From assembly GCA_036245805.1 (NCBI GenBank), contig BTRK01000002.1, positions 6,754,689 to 6,818,688 on the forward strand: 64,000 bases of DNA, read 5' to 3'. Of the stretch, positions 34,401 through 45,095 are shown piece by piece. Both the position numbers and the translations under genes were made by a program. Origin of the DNA: Pristionchus mayeri (lineage: Eukaryota > Nematoda > Chromadorea > Rhabditida > Neodiplogasteridae). The notes beneath the pieces are model-generated. The model ran no database searches, was not told the origin of the DNA, and saw only the letters and a program-made list of their open reading frames with translations. Numbering within the stretch: the stretch's first letter is position 1; the number at the start of each line of letters is the position of its first letter.

Positions 34401-37077
34401 TTATCGCACGTTCTGTACTTGATGAAGCATCAATTAGGTGTATGATGACTAAGTAAGATCAAATATTATCTTCAGTTGGCCATCGGATACGGCGAGTCGG
34501 TGGGTCTTCCCGAGAATATTCTGGGCTTCTTCCGCTCGTTTGGCTCTGCCGCAGGTATGTCACTTCGTTTCTAGATGTCATACGATACGGGAATCGAATT
34601 TTCATTTTGCGCATTATTTATATCTGTTGAATACAGAGGGGAAACAGTCTACTTAATTCACGATTTCAGGAGTGGCTGGCGCAATCATGTACGCGGTGTT
34701 CGAGCGCCGTTTCGGCGTTCTCCGAACAGGCATGATTGGCATGATTGTGAGCTTTCCTTCTCTATCTTTCGTCATCAACCAGCACTTGATCATAGTGTCG
34801 ATCGATGAAAATGTTGGGCGTTTTGCGATGTGCGATGGGTATTCATTGATTTCACTTTCCCTTCAGACCCAAGAAGTGTGCCTCATCCTAGCTGTTGTCT
34901 CCATCTGGCTGCCCGGATCTCCCTGGAATCCCTCTTCCTACTTCGATACCCTCACGTGAGTAAAATTTATTTGACAAGACTCACGTGGAACTAGAGAATG
35001 CATGCTTAGATAGCTCGCAGACTCAGTCGATAAAAATACGATTAATTCGAGAGTATTCAGATGGTCCTCGTGGTGGCAATCGTTCATCGACTCCTTCGCA
35101 CCCTCTCCCGATGCTCCTACCGCCTCGCCGCCCCCGCCTGCAACGATCGGTAATTACAGTTCAAAAAGGTGTCCCCTAATTACGAACTCTACTGGTAATC
35201 CCGACAAATGCATGGGATGTAAAGATATTCTCATTGAAGGCATCAATGAATAGTCTGTACGTCAGAACGAGTAAGGCAAAGCATAATAATAGATAAAATA
35301 GTTTACATTTCACGTATATCATCCGAATGAAAGAGCTTCAATGAGATTGTGAAGCATTCAGTTCAGATAAAATATGCTATCACTGATTCGAATGAATAAG
35401 TCGTATCTAGTAGTGATGGCAAATCGGCGCGTGCTCTCCTCGTTTCACACGCTCTCTCGCTCTCTCTCACCGGTGAGAGAGCGTGTGAAACAAGGAGAGC
35501 ACGCGCCGATTTGTCATCACTAGTATCTAGAGAGCAATTGGGTCACTGCATTGTTCACTCTCCAGTACATGAAGAAAGGAATTCCCGAATTAGGAAAGAT
35601 ATTGGAAGCAACGGTTGGCAGTTAGAAGCGGAAGACTGAGTTACGTTTCGAGAATTCTATATAGGACATAGTGAACACCGCCAATGATAGTTTTTGCAAG
35701 GTTCCGGTTCTAACAAAAACCCAATCACTGAATAGCAACAATAAGTCTGATATCGAGTGCGAAATTCGGTGAACTGCATCTTCTTTTTAAAGCACATACT
35801 CAATGATCTGGCAGGCAAGGGAGTGTGTAAAATTAAAAGGTGATTATCCGAATTACGAAGTTACATAAGGTTAGAATCGACAGAACGGGTTACGTTTCAA
35901 ACACTCATATCTATAGTTGGGAACAACTCCGATGATGATTTGATCTCTGCTCGTCGTACAAGCATCATCATTGCAAAGAATGAGGAAGACTAATAATACG
36001 AAAGGATTCCTAGTTACGACAACGATTCTAAAATTACTGTCTCAGACTGGTCAACGTGGACGACGTCTGACGGCACGAGCGTCGCCTCGATCTTCGCCTT
36101 CCTCACCGGCATCGCCACCGCCAGATTCGGTGAGGAACAGTTACGAGCTTAGTTCGCAATTAATCAACACATTTTATTGCTATGTAGAAAACGAAGAAGA
36201 TTCACTGAAAAGTGATAGACGAAGGCACGAAGGCAGTTCGCATGCACCAACTTTTTGTTCCGAAATTGAGGCTGTTCAAAACGCGAAACTCACATGTTCC
36301 ATTACCTCTTCATAACGGTGTTTTTTGTGTGAGTAAGATTAAAAATCAAAGAAAAATAAAGTTGGTTGTTTCAGCATACCTTAAGTTTTTTTTAACGAGG
36401 TATACAAATCAGGAATAGAAAAGAAAAATAAATGGCCATTTTCAGGTCTCTGGATGGCCGACCTCGCCATCACGCACATTATGCAGATGGCAACTCCGGA
36501 ATCTCAAAGGAACACCGTCTTCGGCGTGCACAACGCCATCTGCCAGGCGTTTTCCGTGATGAAGGTGATGCCGTTAATTGGTGACAGCAGGCTAATAATG
36601 ATGAAGGTGACGACACGCTCACACTCGCTTAGAAATGGCCGAACGCCGCCTCATAATTGTATGGTACCTGGGAAGCGTCCGTTCGAAAAGCTTGAGTAGT
36701 CGCAAAAAATATAATCTTGCAGGACCTGCTAGTGATCGTTCTGCCTTCTCCCGCCACCTTCGGCATCTGCATTCTCATCTCGTTCGGCTTCGTGTGCAGC
36801 GGATTCGCCGCGTTTGTCTTCTATGTTGTGAAGGTGATTGTGCATCTTCAAAGTATGTTACAGTGAATGACGTACTTTTAGGAACATGATCAAATTTAGT
36901 ACTGATTTGAGTGAACTTTTTTCATCGTGTAATTATTATAAATATGCATTTCAGAGAGCAAACGTTCAGCAAAAATCGGATTCTACGAAGAACAGTGGCG
37001 ATGTTGAAAGTGAAGCAGATGACACCGGATATGGGCAAACTGTTTTGCCTAGTAGCGACAATACTGGGGAACAATGA
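31451..37077 (+). CDS. fpn-1-like: Ferroportin (SLC40 iron exporter)
   Basis: About 18 short exons join into a multipass protein. In order they read YAAYMCTCL, DRGWSFAISLCMQLLGGMQ, GMILCLVGNNFSIIASCG, CLSIDRTIWVY, SDWVLVLVNDKEEGRTLA, TLDQLANVLSPLILGALL, GKRIATLFTVLATYYKQT, LGMALLFMTVLGFDG, LPENILGFFRSFGSAAG, RRFGVLRTGMIGMI, VVSIWLPGSPWNPSSY, FAFLTGIATARFG, LWMADLAITHIMQMATPESQ, QDLLVIVLPSPATFGICIL and an acidic tail ending DNTGEQ. The DWIVVVAGED-like, IDQLTNILAP-like and MTVLGFD blocks are hallmarks of SLC40A1, the plasma-membrane ferrous-iron exporter. I took ATG 31451, the only start in frame with the first exon; its best donor is at 31508. No stops or frame breaks were seen. Introns hold a hairpin MITE and a telomere-like tract. 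Nematodes carry several fpn paralogues, and I cannot say which this is. Confidence 0.85.
32470..32525 (+). repeat. Degenerate telomere-like tract in a ferroportin intron
   Basis: Contains CCTAAGGCCTAAGGGCTAAG followed by GGCTTAAGGCTTAAGGCTTA. These are 6-7 base variants of the nematode telomere unit TTAGGC on both strands. They are not canonical telomere repeats. Confidence 0.5.
35411..35522. mobile_element. Palindromic hairpin MITE, 8-bp duplication GTATCTAG
   Basis: A near-perfect 112-bp palindrome begins TAGTGATGGCAAATCGGCG and ends CGCCGATTTGTCATCACTA. Its inner core is CACACGCTCTCTCG/CGGTGAGAGAGCGTGTG. GTATCTAG occurs immediately outside both ends (35403-35410, 35523-35530). The TAGTG termini and 8-bp duplication fit a hAT-type MITE. 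It sits in an intron of ferroportin. Confidence 0.85.
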
Positions 37078-37763
37078 TGTATTATTAAAGTATTGATGAA
37101 GTGTTTGCACAATAATACCATGAATATATTCAACGGATTATCAGTGCATCTTTGCATAACAGTTACTAAAGCAAGCATGATATTCGATGTCACACTTGAA
37201 ATAGTACTTATCTTTTTTCAACTATTGAAAAAAATATCATTGTTTGGAGTAGCCCAATCACATCTGCACAAACACATTAGCGATGATTTCGAGAAAAAAA
37301 ATGACTATTTGTGTTTTCAATATTTGTGTTTTTCAAAATCCATCCAGCTTTGATCAAGTTGTGTCTAGTCTCGATGCTGACAACTACTACTTTCACTACT
37401 TGACCACGCCATCAATGGTGACAAATAGAGATCAAGAACACATACTCTTCTCGACCTCTCTCGAGCAACGGAATAGCAAATTTCGATTGCAAACACGTAC
37501 ATATCCCATGGCTAGTTCACATAGAAATATGCCGAATTTGATGTCTTGGCGAACGCCAGATCACATTTATCCATGCGGAAGTGTTTTCATGAAAAAATAG
37601 AAAACATAATGCGGTGCACCCAAAGTGATCTCAAAGCATCGAAACAACTCGAATCATCGAAACAGTCAATAACAGAAAGGGGAGAGACATAAATCCGAAT
37701 GGTTGCTTACTAGAAAGTGGCCGAAATTGCCTGAGCAGTAGCCATGATGACAAAACCATTTGG
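37078..37763. other. Downstream of ferroportin, nothing recognised
   Basis: AT-rich sequence with no protein-like frame. The ferroportin 3' UTR presumably lies at the left edge; AATAAA-like signals are not distinctive. Confidence 0.35.
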
Positions 37764-37795
37764 CGATCACTCGAGCAATGGTCTCGGTCTCTCTA

Positions 37796-38505
37796 CAGGG
37801 TGTCCAAAAAGTATTGTTACACTTTTGAAACGCGAATTTTTTTAACATGTAGGTCGAGTTGTCAAAACCTGTAATAACACGTTTGAGCCCACCCTTCGGT
37901 GCGTTGAGGGAACCTACTAATTAGTTTCCCATAGTCATGGTTCGTCCAAATCGCTATCGTCAAACTATTATCAACCTTTGGACCCTCGGCGACCCCCCAG
38001 ATTCCATCAGGAGGAAGCTTCGTATTTCCCGAATGACAGTCTATCGCACCATCTCCCGTTACAAGCAGTTGGGCACTGCGAAGGACCGTCCAAGATCAGG
38101 AAGACCCAAGACCGCTCTCAATCAGAAGAACAGGAGAATCGTGGAGAAGAGAGTGAATCGCAATGCCAAACGATCCATCAGGAAGATGGCCTCTGGACTT
38201 CAGCATTTGGTCAGTGTTGGAGAAGGAGGCCTGCTCTACTCGCCACAAGAACCGCGATTCCCTCAAGGCAGCCCTTCTCAAGGCATGGGAGAAGATCGAC
38301 GTCCCTTACCTGCGGGCCGTCATCGACTCGGTCCCTCGTCGTCTCAGAGAGGTCATCGCGGCCAATGGAGGCCAGATCGAGTGATCGTGCATTGTTATGT
38401 TCATATGGTCACTGATAAATACTGTGCCCCGTTTGAGTTGTCTATGTTGCTTTTAAAGAAAGATACATGGTTTTATCCGTGTAACAATACTTTTTGGACA
38501 CCCTG
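37796..38505 (+). mobile_element. Internally deleted Tc1/mariner-superfamily element
   Basis: Ends CAGGGTGTCCAAAAAGTATT and AATACTTTTTGGACACCCTG are inverted repeats of about 27 bp, with TA on both outer sides (37794-37795, 38506-38507). At 710 bp the element is about half the length of an intact one because the transposase middle is gone. Confidence 0.9.
37937..38384 (+). pseudogene. Deleted Tc1/mariner-type transposase
   Basis: The first frame gives the N-terminal helix-turn-helix DNA-binding region: MVRPNRYRQTIINLWTLGDP, ISRMTVYRTISRYKQLG, DRPRSGRPKTALNQKNRR and NAKRSIRKMASGLQ. Then the frame shifts at a deletion joint near 38205. The other frame gives the C-terminal tail DFSIWSVLEKEACSTRHKN ... 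DSVPRRLREVIAANGGQIE. The catalytic core with the acidic triad between them is missing, so the product cannot be an active transposase. It could still bind the element ends. Confidence 0.85.
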
Positions 38506-38785
38506 TATATTATTCACTCTCTCGCTCAATCTGATCTACGAGAGAGCGTGTAATTGGGAGAGAGTCAGACGATTCCTCGATCGCTCCTTCTCCGTGTCAA
38601 GATCGTCTGATGATCAGGGAATTAGGTTGGAAGAGAGGTGCAAAGGGGGGGGGGGAATTCGCTGAACGGAGAGATGGAGAGTCATGTGAATAGCATGAGA
38701 CAGTGAGAGAGATGAGGGGATATAGGGGATAAAAGGAAATAGAGGGCGAGTACATAAGTCGGTGGGAAAACTACGGGAAGTAACA

Positions 38786-39502
38786 ATGAGGCTCTTCATC
38801 CTTCTTCTGCTCACCATCGCTGTTGTTGCTGCGGTTTGTTGTTTTTTTTTAATTCAAAAGTGATTCAAAAGAAAAACTTTTAAATATTGTGATAAAAGAG
38901 CCTTTTCAATCAAGTGATTCAAAAGTCGCTTGAATCAAGTGATACTGAATGTGGACGCTTCGCTACCAAATATTTTTTAAAACAATTAATCAAATTAGGA
39001 AAATAGGATTTTATTTTAGGGTAAAGACGTTGCAGGTGACCAGAACTGCTCGGCACACTGGCGACGGAACTCCCCACACTCATCCCCACGCTGACGAAAA
39101 GACCGACAAGGGAGGACACGCGTCAGTTATTCTTGCTGGAAAATATTTCACCATTTACTTATTTTTGTTTCTGTCATTTCCCATGTCGCTGCATAATGGC
39201 GACCCTTTCCGTACTGTATGGTGCTTCCTATGCAATCCTTGGACTAGTTATGATGGATCTAAAAAACAAGAAGGTATAAAACCAATTCGTGAAATTCAGA
39301 AGAGCCGCTCGTCACACTGGCGACGGAACATCCCACTCTCATCCCCACGCTGACGAAAAGGCCGACAAGGGAGGACACGCGTAAGAAAACGTTACCCAAA
39401 CCATAATTTGGCCGATTTTTTGAGAAGCGTTCTTTCAGAAGAGCCGCTCGTCACACAGGTGATGGCACTCCCCACCAGCATCCCCACCCCAACCGTGCAT
39501 GA
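38786..39502 (+). CDS. Secreted histidine-rich repeat peptide precursor (about 91 aa)
   Basis: Exon 1 (38786-38833) encodes signal peptide MRLFILLLLTIAVVAA and ends in phase 0 at GTTTGT. Exons 2-4 (39036-39121, 39300-39380, 39439-39502) each encode one copy of a repeat, R-[TA]-ARHTGDGT-[PS]-H-x-HPHADEK-x-DKGGHA. The last is shortened to TPHQHPHPNRA-stop. Phases agree across all joints, and donors GTCAG and GTAAG and acceptors TTGCAG/TTTCAG are sound. Repeats are joined by HARAAR, an R-x-x-R site where a furin-like protease could cut. Three clusters of H-x-H-P-H suggest metal binding. It starts 1.7 kb downstream of ferroportin on the same strand. No family was recognised; the function (metal-binding, antimicrobial or signalling peptide) is open. 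Confidence 0.7.
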
Positions 39503-39789
39503 ACCGAAGGCTAACAGAATAGTATCTGCATTTACACGTTATATTTACTACCCGGAGTATAATATACAAAAGGAATCGATAACAGCATGTATACAACATT
39601 GACCAACACTTTAACTAAGTTGTAAATTAAGATGTGCTTATCATCATGTCGGAATGTACACCTGGAATAAAAATAATTATCGATTTCATGACGTTATACG
39701 ACAAATAAATGGAATTACTAATTCAAACAAATTCAAAATTATGCATTACCACTAGAACAGGTTTAGGACATATAATACTCCATGAACGA

Positions 39790-40665
39790 CAAGCATAAAC
39801 TTTAAGTCTCCTAACAGTGCAGTAAACGTGCAGACGAGATGGTGATCATTTCGCAGCCGATATACTGAGAAAGTACAATGGGTTTTTATTAAAGGAGGAG
39901 TAAATTCAAAATTCATTTTTTTTAAGCTATCACATGCACGGCCTAGAGCTCCACAACGATAAGAAGCTCCGAAATTTTCACATTGATATCTCCATTCCGA
40001 ACAGAGTTATAGCTAGTTTGCTGGGAGCCAGATCAGGGAAAGCTCAGGGAAGGGGACGAGATAGCACGCGACTTGAAGAGAGTGCGTCCCTAGGTGAAAC
40101 ATATTCCAACCGGGCGCGCGTGTGCATTTACTCCTCCTTTAATAATCAAGATAAACGTACAACTTGCTTAGCAGTACGTCTTTTGGAATTAGCTTTGTCA
40201 TTGATGATGTCGCCCTGAAGCAAAAGATTTGGACTTTTCTATTGCTTTATTGTTTTTAATAGTGCATTGATATTTTGAATATCTCGTAAATGGTAATACG
40301 TCAGAAAAAAAACAATCGGTCTCTTTTTTCCATGCTCTAAATTGTGTTATTTTAAATATTTTTAACGAATTTTCGCATTATCATTGGTTTGTTTTCCATT
40401 AATTGCAAGAATTCCGTTTTTACATATTCAATATATTATAAATCATGCATTCCTTACGATTAAGAAGCTACTGGTTAGAACGGATGCCCACATCGCCGCA
40501 AAAGAGTACCACCAAATAATTCCAGGGAATGTTAAGTTTCGCCTCTGAAATGTAATAAAACAATTATGGGTGTATATGAATATTGTACCTCAACGTGCTG
40601 TGTAATCGTGTGGAGATAGTTGAATTGGTCGTATCAGATGGGAGCAACACCTCAGTGAAGTTCAT
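39790..40665 (-). pseudogene. Small multipass membrane protein, copy A (frameshifted)
   Basis: Exon 1 (40589-40665) reads MNFTEVLLPSDTTNSTISTR and exon 2 (40458-40542) RNLTFPGIIWWYSFAAMWAS, one membrane helix, with phases that join. A third match at about 39800-39873 (YIGCEMIT, then HLVCTFTALL in a second frame) aligns with the YIGWEMVLHHVFCTF exon of the next copy but has lost bases, shifting frame. A small TIR element sits immediately upstream of that exon. This is a recent tandem paralogue of 40953-43425 that is probably dead. Confidence 0.5.
39888..40144. mobile_element. Short TIR element
   Basis: ATTAAAGGAGGAGTAAAT at the left is mirrored by ATTTACTCCTCCTTTAAT at the right. The interior of about 220 bp has no transposase. 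AAAGG.GGAGTA termini recall abundant Caenorhabditis palindromic repeats, but the superfamily is not assigned. Confidence 0.65.
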
Positions 40666-40952
40666 CTGAAGTCATTGTTGTTGTAACACATGCAATGGAA
40701 AGTTTGGCGAGCCACTATTCACGTGACAATTTGCAACGCAACTATAAAACATTTATAACTAAACTACGGCTTTTATAAGTGGTTTGTGAAATATTTTCGA
40801 ATATATGAACTTGCAAAATGCAGCTGGTAATATTTTTCGCGATGCAAAGGCTTAAGCGGGAAGAGGAACAAATTGATGTACGATTTATCGGTAGGATGCG
40901 AACTTAAACAAACATAATCGCTTAGCAATTCAGTCATTCAAACAGAGTCATG

Positions 40953-43425
40953 TTAGTGATTACATGTGTTCCGACTCATGTACACCAATGTGAACGACAA
41001 TATCATGTATCCAATAGCTTTTACGGTTGTCATTATGACGTAAAGTGCACCTGTAACAATAAATATTATCATTTTTTTCTTATCAAAAGTATTGGCAATT
41101 GGGCGATTTGATAATTCTAGAAGAATTTCTAGATAAAAACTACGATAATTTCCTGAGTTTGAGAATTAAGTGCAACCGATTTCCCACATCCATGATGCCT
41201 TGGGCAACTAGCATAGCTCGATTTTGGGTCACAAGGCCAGCAAACGTGCAGAAGACATGATGAAGAACCATTTCCCATCCAATGTACTGCAAACAGGTTC
41301 CATTTTATAATTATTGCGCTCGATATTGCTTGTTTATTGCCCACTATTCCTTACTTGCCGACTAATACTCCTCCATTCGGGGTCTGGAGTCCATTCTGCC
41401 TGTACGGGCGCCTAAAATGAAATCAAAAAAAAAAATAAAGAGTTATTCGCATCTATGGTTTTGGACAAAATTCGAAGCAAAAAAAGAAATAAGAAAAACC
41501 TTCAAGAATTCATTGGCTACACACGCTGCTAGCATGGCGATAACCGTATAGGACCAGATGCCCCACGCCGAGTATAGGAGTAACTGCAATTATCATTCAA
41601 TATATATATCACATGTATCATGAGTCAGCGGAGGAAAAAACCACACCCCGGGAATAATTTCCAACTTTTACTTTTTCTTTTGCTTTATACTATGGTGGTA
41701 GCATACACTAGAGCCAACTTCCCGAAAAATCTAGGTCACAGGTCCCAGATCCGGCTTTTAGGAATTTTCCGCTTCACACCCGGTTCTACCGTATTTTAGC
41801 TCCAAGTTGTGCTACAGACGTAGGATTGGGCTCAAAATAAGCAGAAAAATGAGGCGAACAACTTTTCTGTTAAGTGCGAAGCTGTGGGACTGCAAGTTCT
41901 ATTATTTTATTGCAGATTATGGAAGTTTAACTTCATACACATATAGGAAAAATAGTAATTGGAAATTTTAGGGGGGGGGGGGCTTTTTTCGCAAATTTGG
42001 TCCGAAGGTCGAAAAAATGAGGTGTCAAGTTTTGAAAAATTCTCATCTCGCAGATTTATCATTTCAATCGATCAGTTCAATCAATTTCTAACATTTCTCG
42101 ATCAAAGAAGTTAGATGACGTTGAAAGAGCATTAATTGTCAACACTTCAAAAAAATCGTTTTCCGACCCGCCTAAAATGACAAGTTCGTGAGCATTCAGA
42201 TCAGGATTTACACAGCTCTGAAATTGAACTCGGAGTGCAATCAACAGTAGTGACTGACATGAGTAGATTATACCATTGTGGGCTCTCCTGTCGGTTCCAA
42301 ATTTCATGCATTTTTAAATGCGCAGTATATTGACATTGTCAATGTTTTCTTTTTAGTGCTCGAAAATGATTTTTATTTTTATTTTTAGTGCTCGAAAATA
42401 GCAAGCACAGTTTAAAATTTAGTCAAAATATATTTTTGTTGAACTACGACCATCGCGAAATTGCAAGTTCGAGCACATGAATAAAGGAAATGGAACCGAC
42501 AGGAGGGCCCACAATGGTATAATCTACTCATGTCAGTCACTACTGTTGATTGCACTCCGAGTTCAATTTCAGAGCTGTGTAAATCCTGAACTGAATGCTC
42601 ACGAACTTGGAATTTTAGGCGGGTCGGAAATCGATTTTTTTGAAGCGTTGAAAATTAATGCTCTTTTAACGTCATCTAACTTCTTTGATCGAGAAATGCT
42701 AGAAATTAGTTGAACTGATCGATTGAAATGATAAATCTGCGAGATGAGAATTTTTCAAAACTTGACACCTCATTTTTTCGACCTTCGGACCAAATTTGCG
42801 AAAAAAGTCCCCCTAAAATTTCCAATTACTATTTTTCCTATATGCGTATGAAGTTAAACTTCCATAATCTGCAATAAAATTAACTTTGTTTCCTACTCCC
42901 CGAGATGGTATGATTTTATTTATACTGTAAATTTCAGTTTTTCGTTCATAGTTCCTGAACTTGCAGTCCCACAGCTTCGCACTTAACAGAAAAGTTGTTC
43001 ACCTCATTTTTCTGCTTATTTTGAGCCCAATCCTACGTCTGTAGCACAACTTGGAGCTAAAATACGGTAGGGCCGGGTGTGAAACCGGAAAATTCCTAAA
43101 AGCCGGATCTGGGGCCTGTGACCTAGATTTTTCGGGAAGTTGGCTCTAGTGTATGCTACCACCATAATATATAGCAAAACAAAAAATAAAAGTTGGGAAT
43201 TGTTCCCGCACACCTTCACTGACTCGTGATACCTGTGATATATCAGTTTCAAAAATAATGTATCAATTTGCTCTAACTATTCATCAAATTATTTTAAGGC
43301 AAATTACCTGGCTATGTCCACATGATGTATTCAAATCAATGCCAGACTCATTAAGGTAGAGAAAGGCGAAACAGTGCTCGTCATTTGCACTCAAATTATG
43401 CAAATGTGTTCGCAAAGTATTAAGG
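40953..43425 (-). CDS. Small multipass membrane protein, copy B
   Basis: Exons read from high to low coordinates: a possible N-terminal exon DEHCFAFLYLNESGIDLNTS (about 43315-43400); helix exon 41500-41583, LLLYSAWGIWSYTVIAMLAA; spacer exon 41355-41411, APVQAEWTPDPEWRSISRQ; exon 41144-41286, YIGWEMVLHHVFCTFAGLV; and a last exon from 41050 with a helix-like frame ALYVIMTTVKAIGYMILSFT. The final joint does not keep that frame, so either the donor is elsewhere or this copy also carries a shift. The His-His inside a helix vaguely recalls TLC-domain proteins, but I do not assign it. A 1.6-kb foldback element fills intron 1. Confidence 0.45.
41604..43243. mobile_element. Foldback transposon (1.64 kb) in an intron
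   Basis: Arms of about 700 bp are inverted copies. ATATATCACATGTATCATGA pairs with TCGTGATACCTGTGATATAT. TAGAGCCAACTTCCCGAAAA, GATGAGAATTTTTCAAAAC and GACAGGAGRGCCCACAATGG recur in opposite orientation. Each arm contains the same open frame of about 77 codons (GTDRRAHNGIIYSCQSLLLI). No transposase motifs were seen. The edges are AT-rich and the target duplication is unclear. Confidence 0.8.
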
Positions 43426-43906
43426 AGAAAATTACATGCATGGCGCCAATTCATGAATGTTAGTTGGATTTATATGAATAATGCAGCTGGCAGGAGATGG
43501 TATGTCCCCGCTCAATCATGATCATAGAACGCAGTTAAGACGGACGGGAATACATCCATGAGTATCCAATTAGAATGAGAAGGGTCATCCGATTACACTA
43601 TTGATTACGATATTCGGGCCCTGTGGAACATGTCGCAGCTGCAGCCGAAAGATGTTGCCGTATCAGCAGTCGCAGTGACGACATATGGCCCGAAGCCACA
43701 TTCCAAGCTGTGAATCATGGACTACCATAATCTACATTAAATCCTCCGTAATACGTACATTTCAATGATTTGAAGGCAGTGTTCACAATGTTTGCACGCT
43801 CTGAAAATGTCACTCACCAACTTTGTCTCACAAACATTATTGACAATCTTTATACTGTAGAAAAACGGGATGATTAATTGACAAATGGCAAAGGGATTTT
43901 TTTTAT

Positions 43907-44859
43907 TCAATCGCTAAAGTGTGAAAATGTGTAAACCTCGAACGGCTTAACTGCATGATGTACGACCATTACATAGTGATGGTAGGAGCACAAGGATAAG
44001 CAAAAGAAAATAATGTACAACAAAGATCTCTTATACAAATGTGTGTATATCACCGAGTCATTATCAAAATTTGTGCACAACCTGGAAATGATTATTAATA
44101 ATTTCTTTCCACTATTTTTTCCCAAAATATGCCTAACCTCTTCCAGATATTATAGATATCCAATGCGACATTTATAGTTAGTAGAGACGTGTGCATGCTA
44201 AAGAGAGAAGAGAACGTGCAAATCACGTGATGTGCAATCATTTCCAGCCGAATCAGCTAAGAAACAGTGAAATTATTATTTTTCAAATTCAAAAAAGTAT
44301 GCCTGAATATTCTGTCGCTTCGTATATGGATCATCATCTGGATTAGGCCAACTATTCTGAAAATACAAAAAAAACTAATTTTTATAATATGTCACGTTTC
44401 TCTCCATTAGTGTGAATTTGGCAAAAAAGGAGATTTCAACAATAATGGAAAATACTAATGATACTATATAACACCACAAATACGTGAATTATTGTGTTTA
44501 ATTGCCCTACATATATAATGAGTGGGCAGAATATTGGAATGATCAATTAGGAAGGATCAAGATTCAACTTACATGAACGTCCGGAAATAGTACGAAATGT
44601 GCGGCAACGAAATAAAGTGTATTCAATCGTATTGCCTCCAGGTATAGAATCTAGATTCCTTGTTTATGAAAAAAATGTTAGGAAATGTGGCACTAGGTCA
44701 GATTACTATTGCGTCATGCTCCTTAAATCTATCAAAGTTGGAATGACATCATAGTTCTCATCCGACCTAGAACCGGAAATATTTTCGAAAAAAACATCAA
44801 CTTGCCTTTGCCGTCTTCGATAGATGAATTGCTTCGCACACTTCAGTTGAATTAATCAT
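43907..44859 (-). CDS. Small multipass membrane protein, copy C
   Basis: Exon 1 (44806-44859) MINSTEVCEAIHLSKTAK; exon 2 (44573-44650) ILYLEAIRLNTLYFVAAHFV; exon 3 (about 44303-44356) NSWPNPDDDPYTKRQNIQ; exon 4 (about 44147-44260) LIRLEMIAHHVICTFSSLF; last exon (43907 to about 44133) CTNFDNDSVIYTHLYKRSLL ending FSHFSD-stop. Phases agree. Exons 1 and 3 end at GCAAGT and GCATAC, so these would be GC-AG introns if the gene is live. The EM..HH..CTF block aligns with copy B (WEMVLHHVFCTF). N-glycosylation-type NST and WP.P/WTPDP spacers suggest a plasma-membrane protein with a short outside N-terminus. Function unknown. Confidence 0.5.
44693..44770. mobile_element. Hairpin repeat, CTAGGTCGGATGAGAACTAT type
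   Basis: CTAGGTCAGATTACTATTGC at the left and ATAGTTCTCATCCGACCTAG at the right form an imperfect hairpin. The same arms occur at 63391-63466 and, as a half copy, near 57096-57115. This copy lies in intron 1 of membrane-protein copy C. Confidence 0.6.
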
Positions 44860-45002
44860 AGAAATATATTGCAAATTAATGAAGTATTGAAAACAAATTT
44901 CAGAGAATATTTAGGCTAGAGTACCATTCAAAATTGCGACGCACTTGCAAGGAAGTGCGAAGCGTACGCGTTGCGGTAGTGTAAAAAAAGAATAAACAGT
45001 GG

Positions 45003-45086
45003 ATCACTCTCTCCATATCATACACTCTCTCGCTCACTCTGATCGACGAGATAGCGTGCGTTTTGGAGAGAGTCAGACGATTCCTC
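45003..45086. mobile_element. Palindromic hairpin MITE, 9-bp duplication AAACAGTGG
   Basis: Inner palindrome ACACTCTCTCGCTCACTCTG/CGACGAGATAGCGTGCG with outer right arm GAGAGAGTCAGACGATTCCT. AAACAGTGG lies on both sides (44994-45002, 45087-45095). The left outer arm has diverged. Confidence 0.7.
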
Positions 45087-45095
45087 AAACAGTGG

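Larger units (their letters stand above)
37772..38577. mobile_element. Hairpin MITE split by a Tc1-like insertion
   Basis: Left remnant CGAGCAATGGTCTCGGTCTC (to 37793) and right remnant ACGAGAGAGCGTG...GAGAGAGTCAGACGATTCCT (38508-38577) together restore one member of the GAGAGAGCGTG hairpin family. Near-identical 8-mers CGATCACT (37764-37771) and CGATCGCT (38578-38585) flank the composite. The Tc1-like element 37796-38505 occupies a TA in the left arm. Confidence 0.75.

Noticed and set aside
37283..37600. 105-codon ORF after ferroportin
   Set aside because: No domain, no splice context, and it begins in an A/T-rich stretch.
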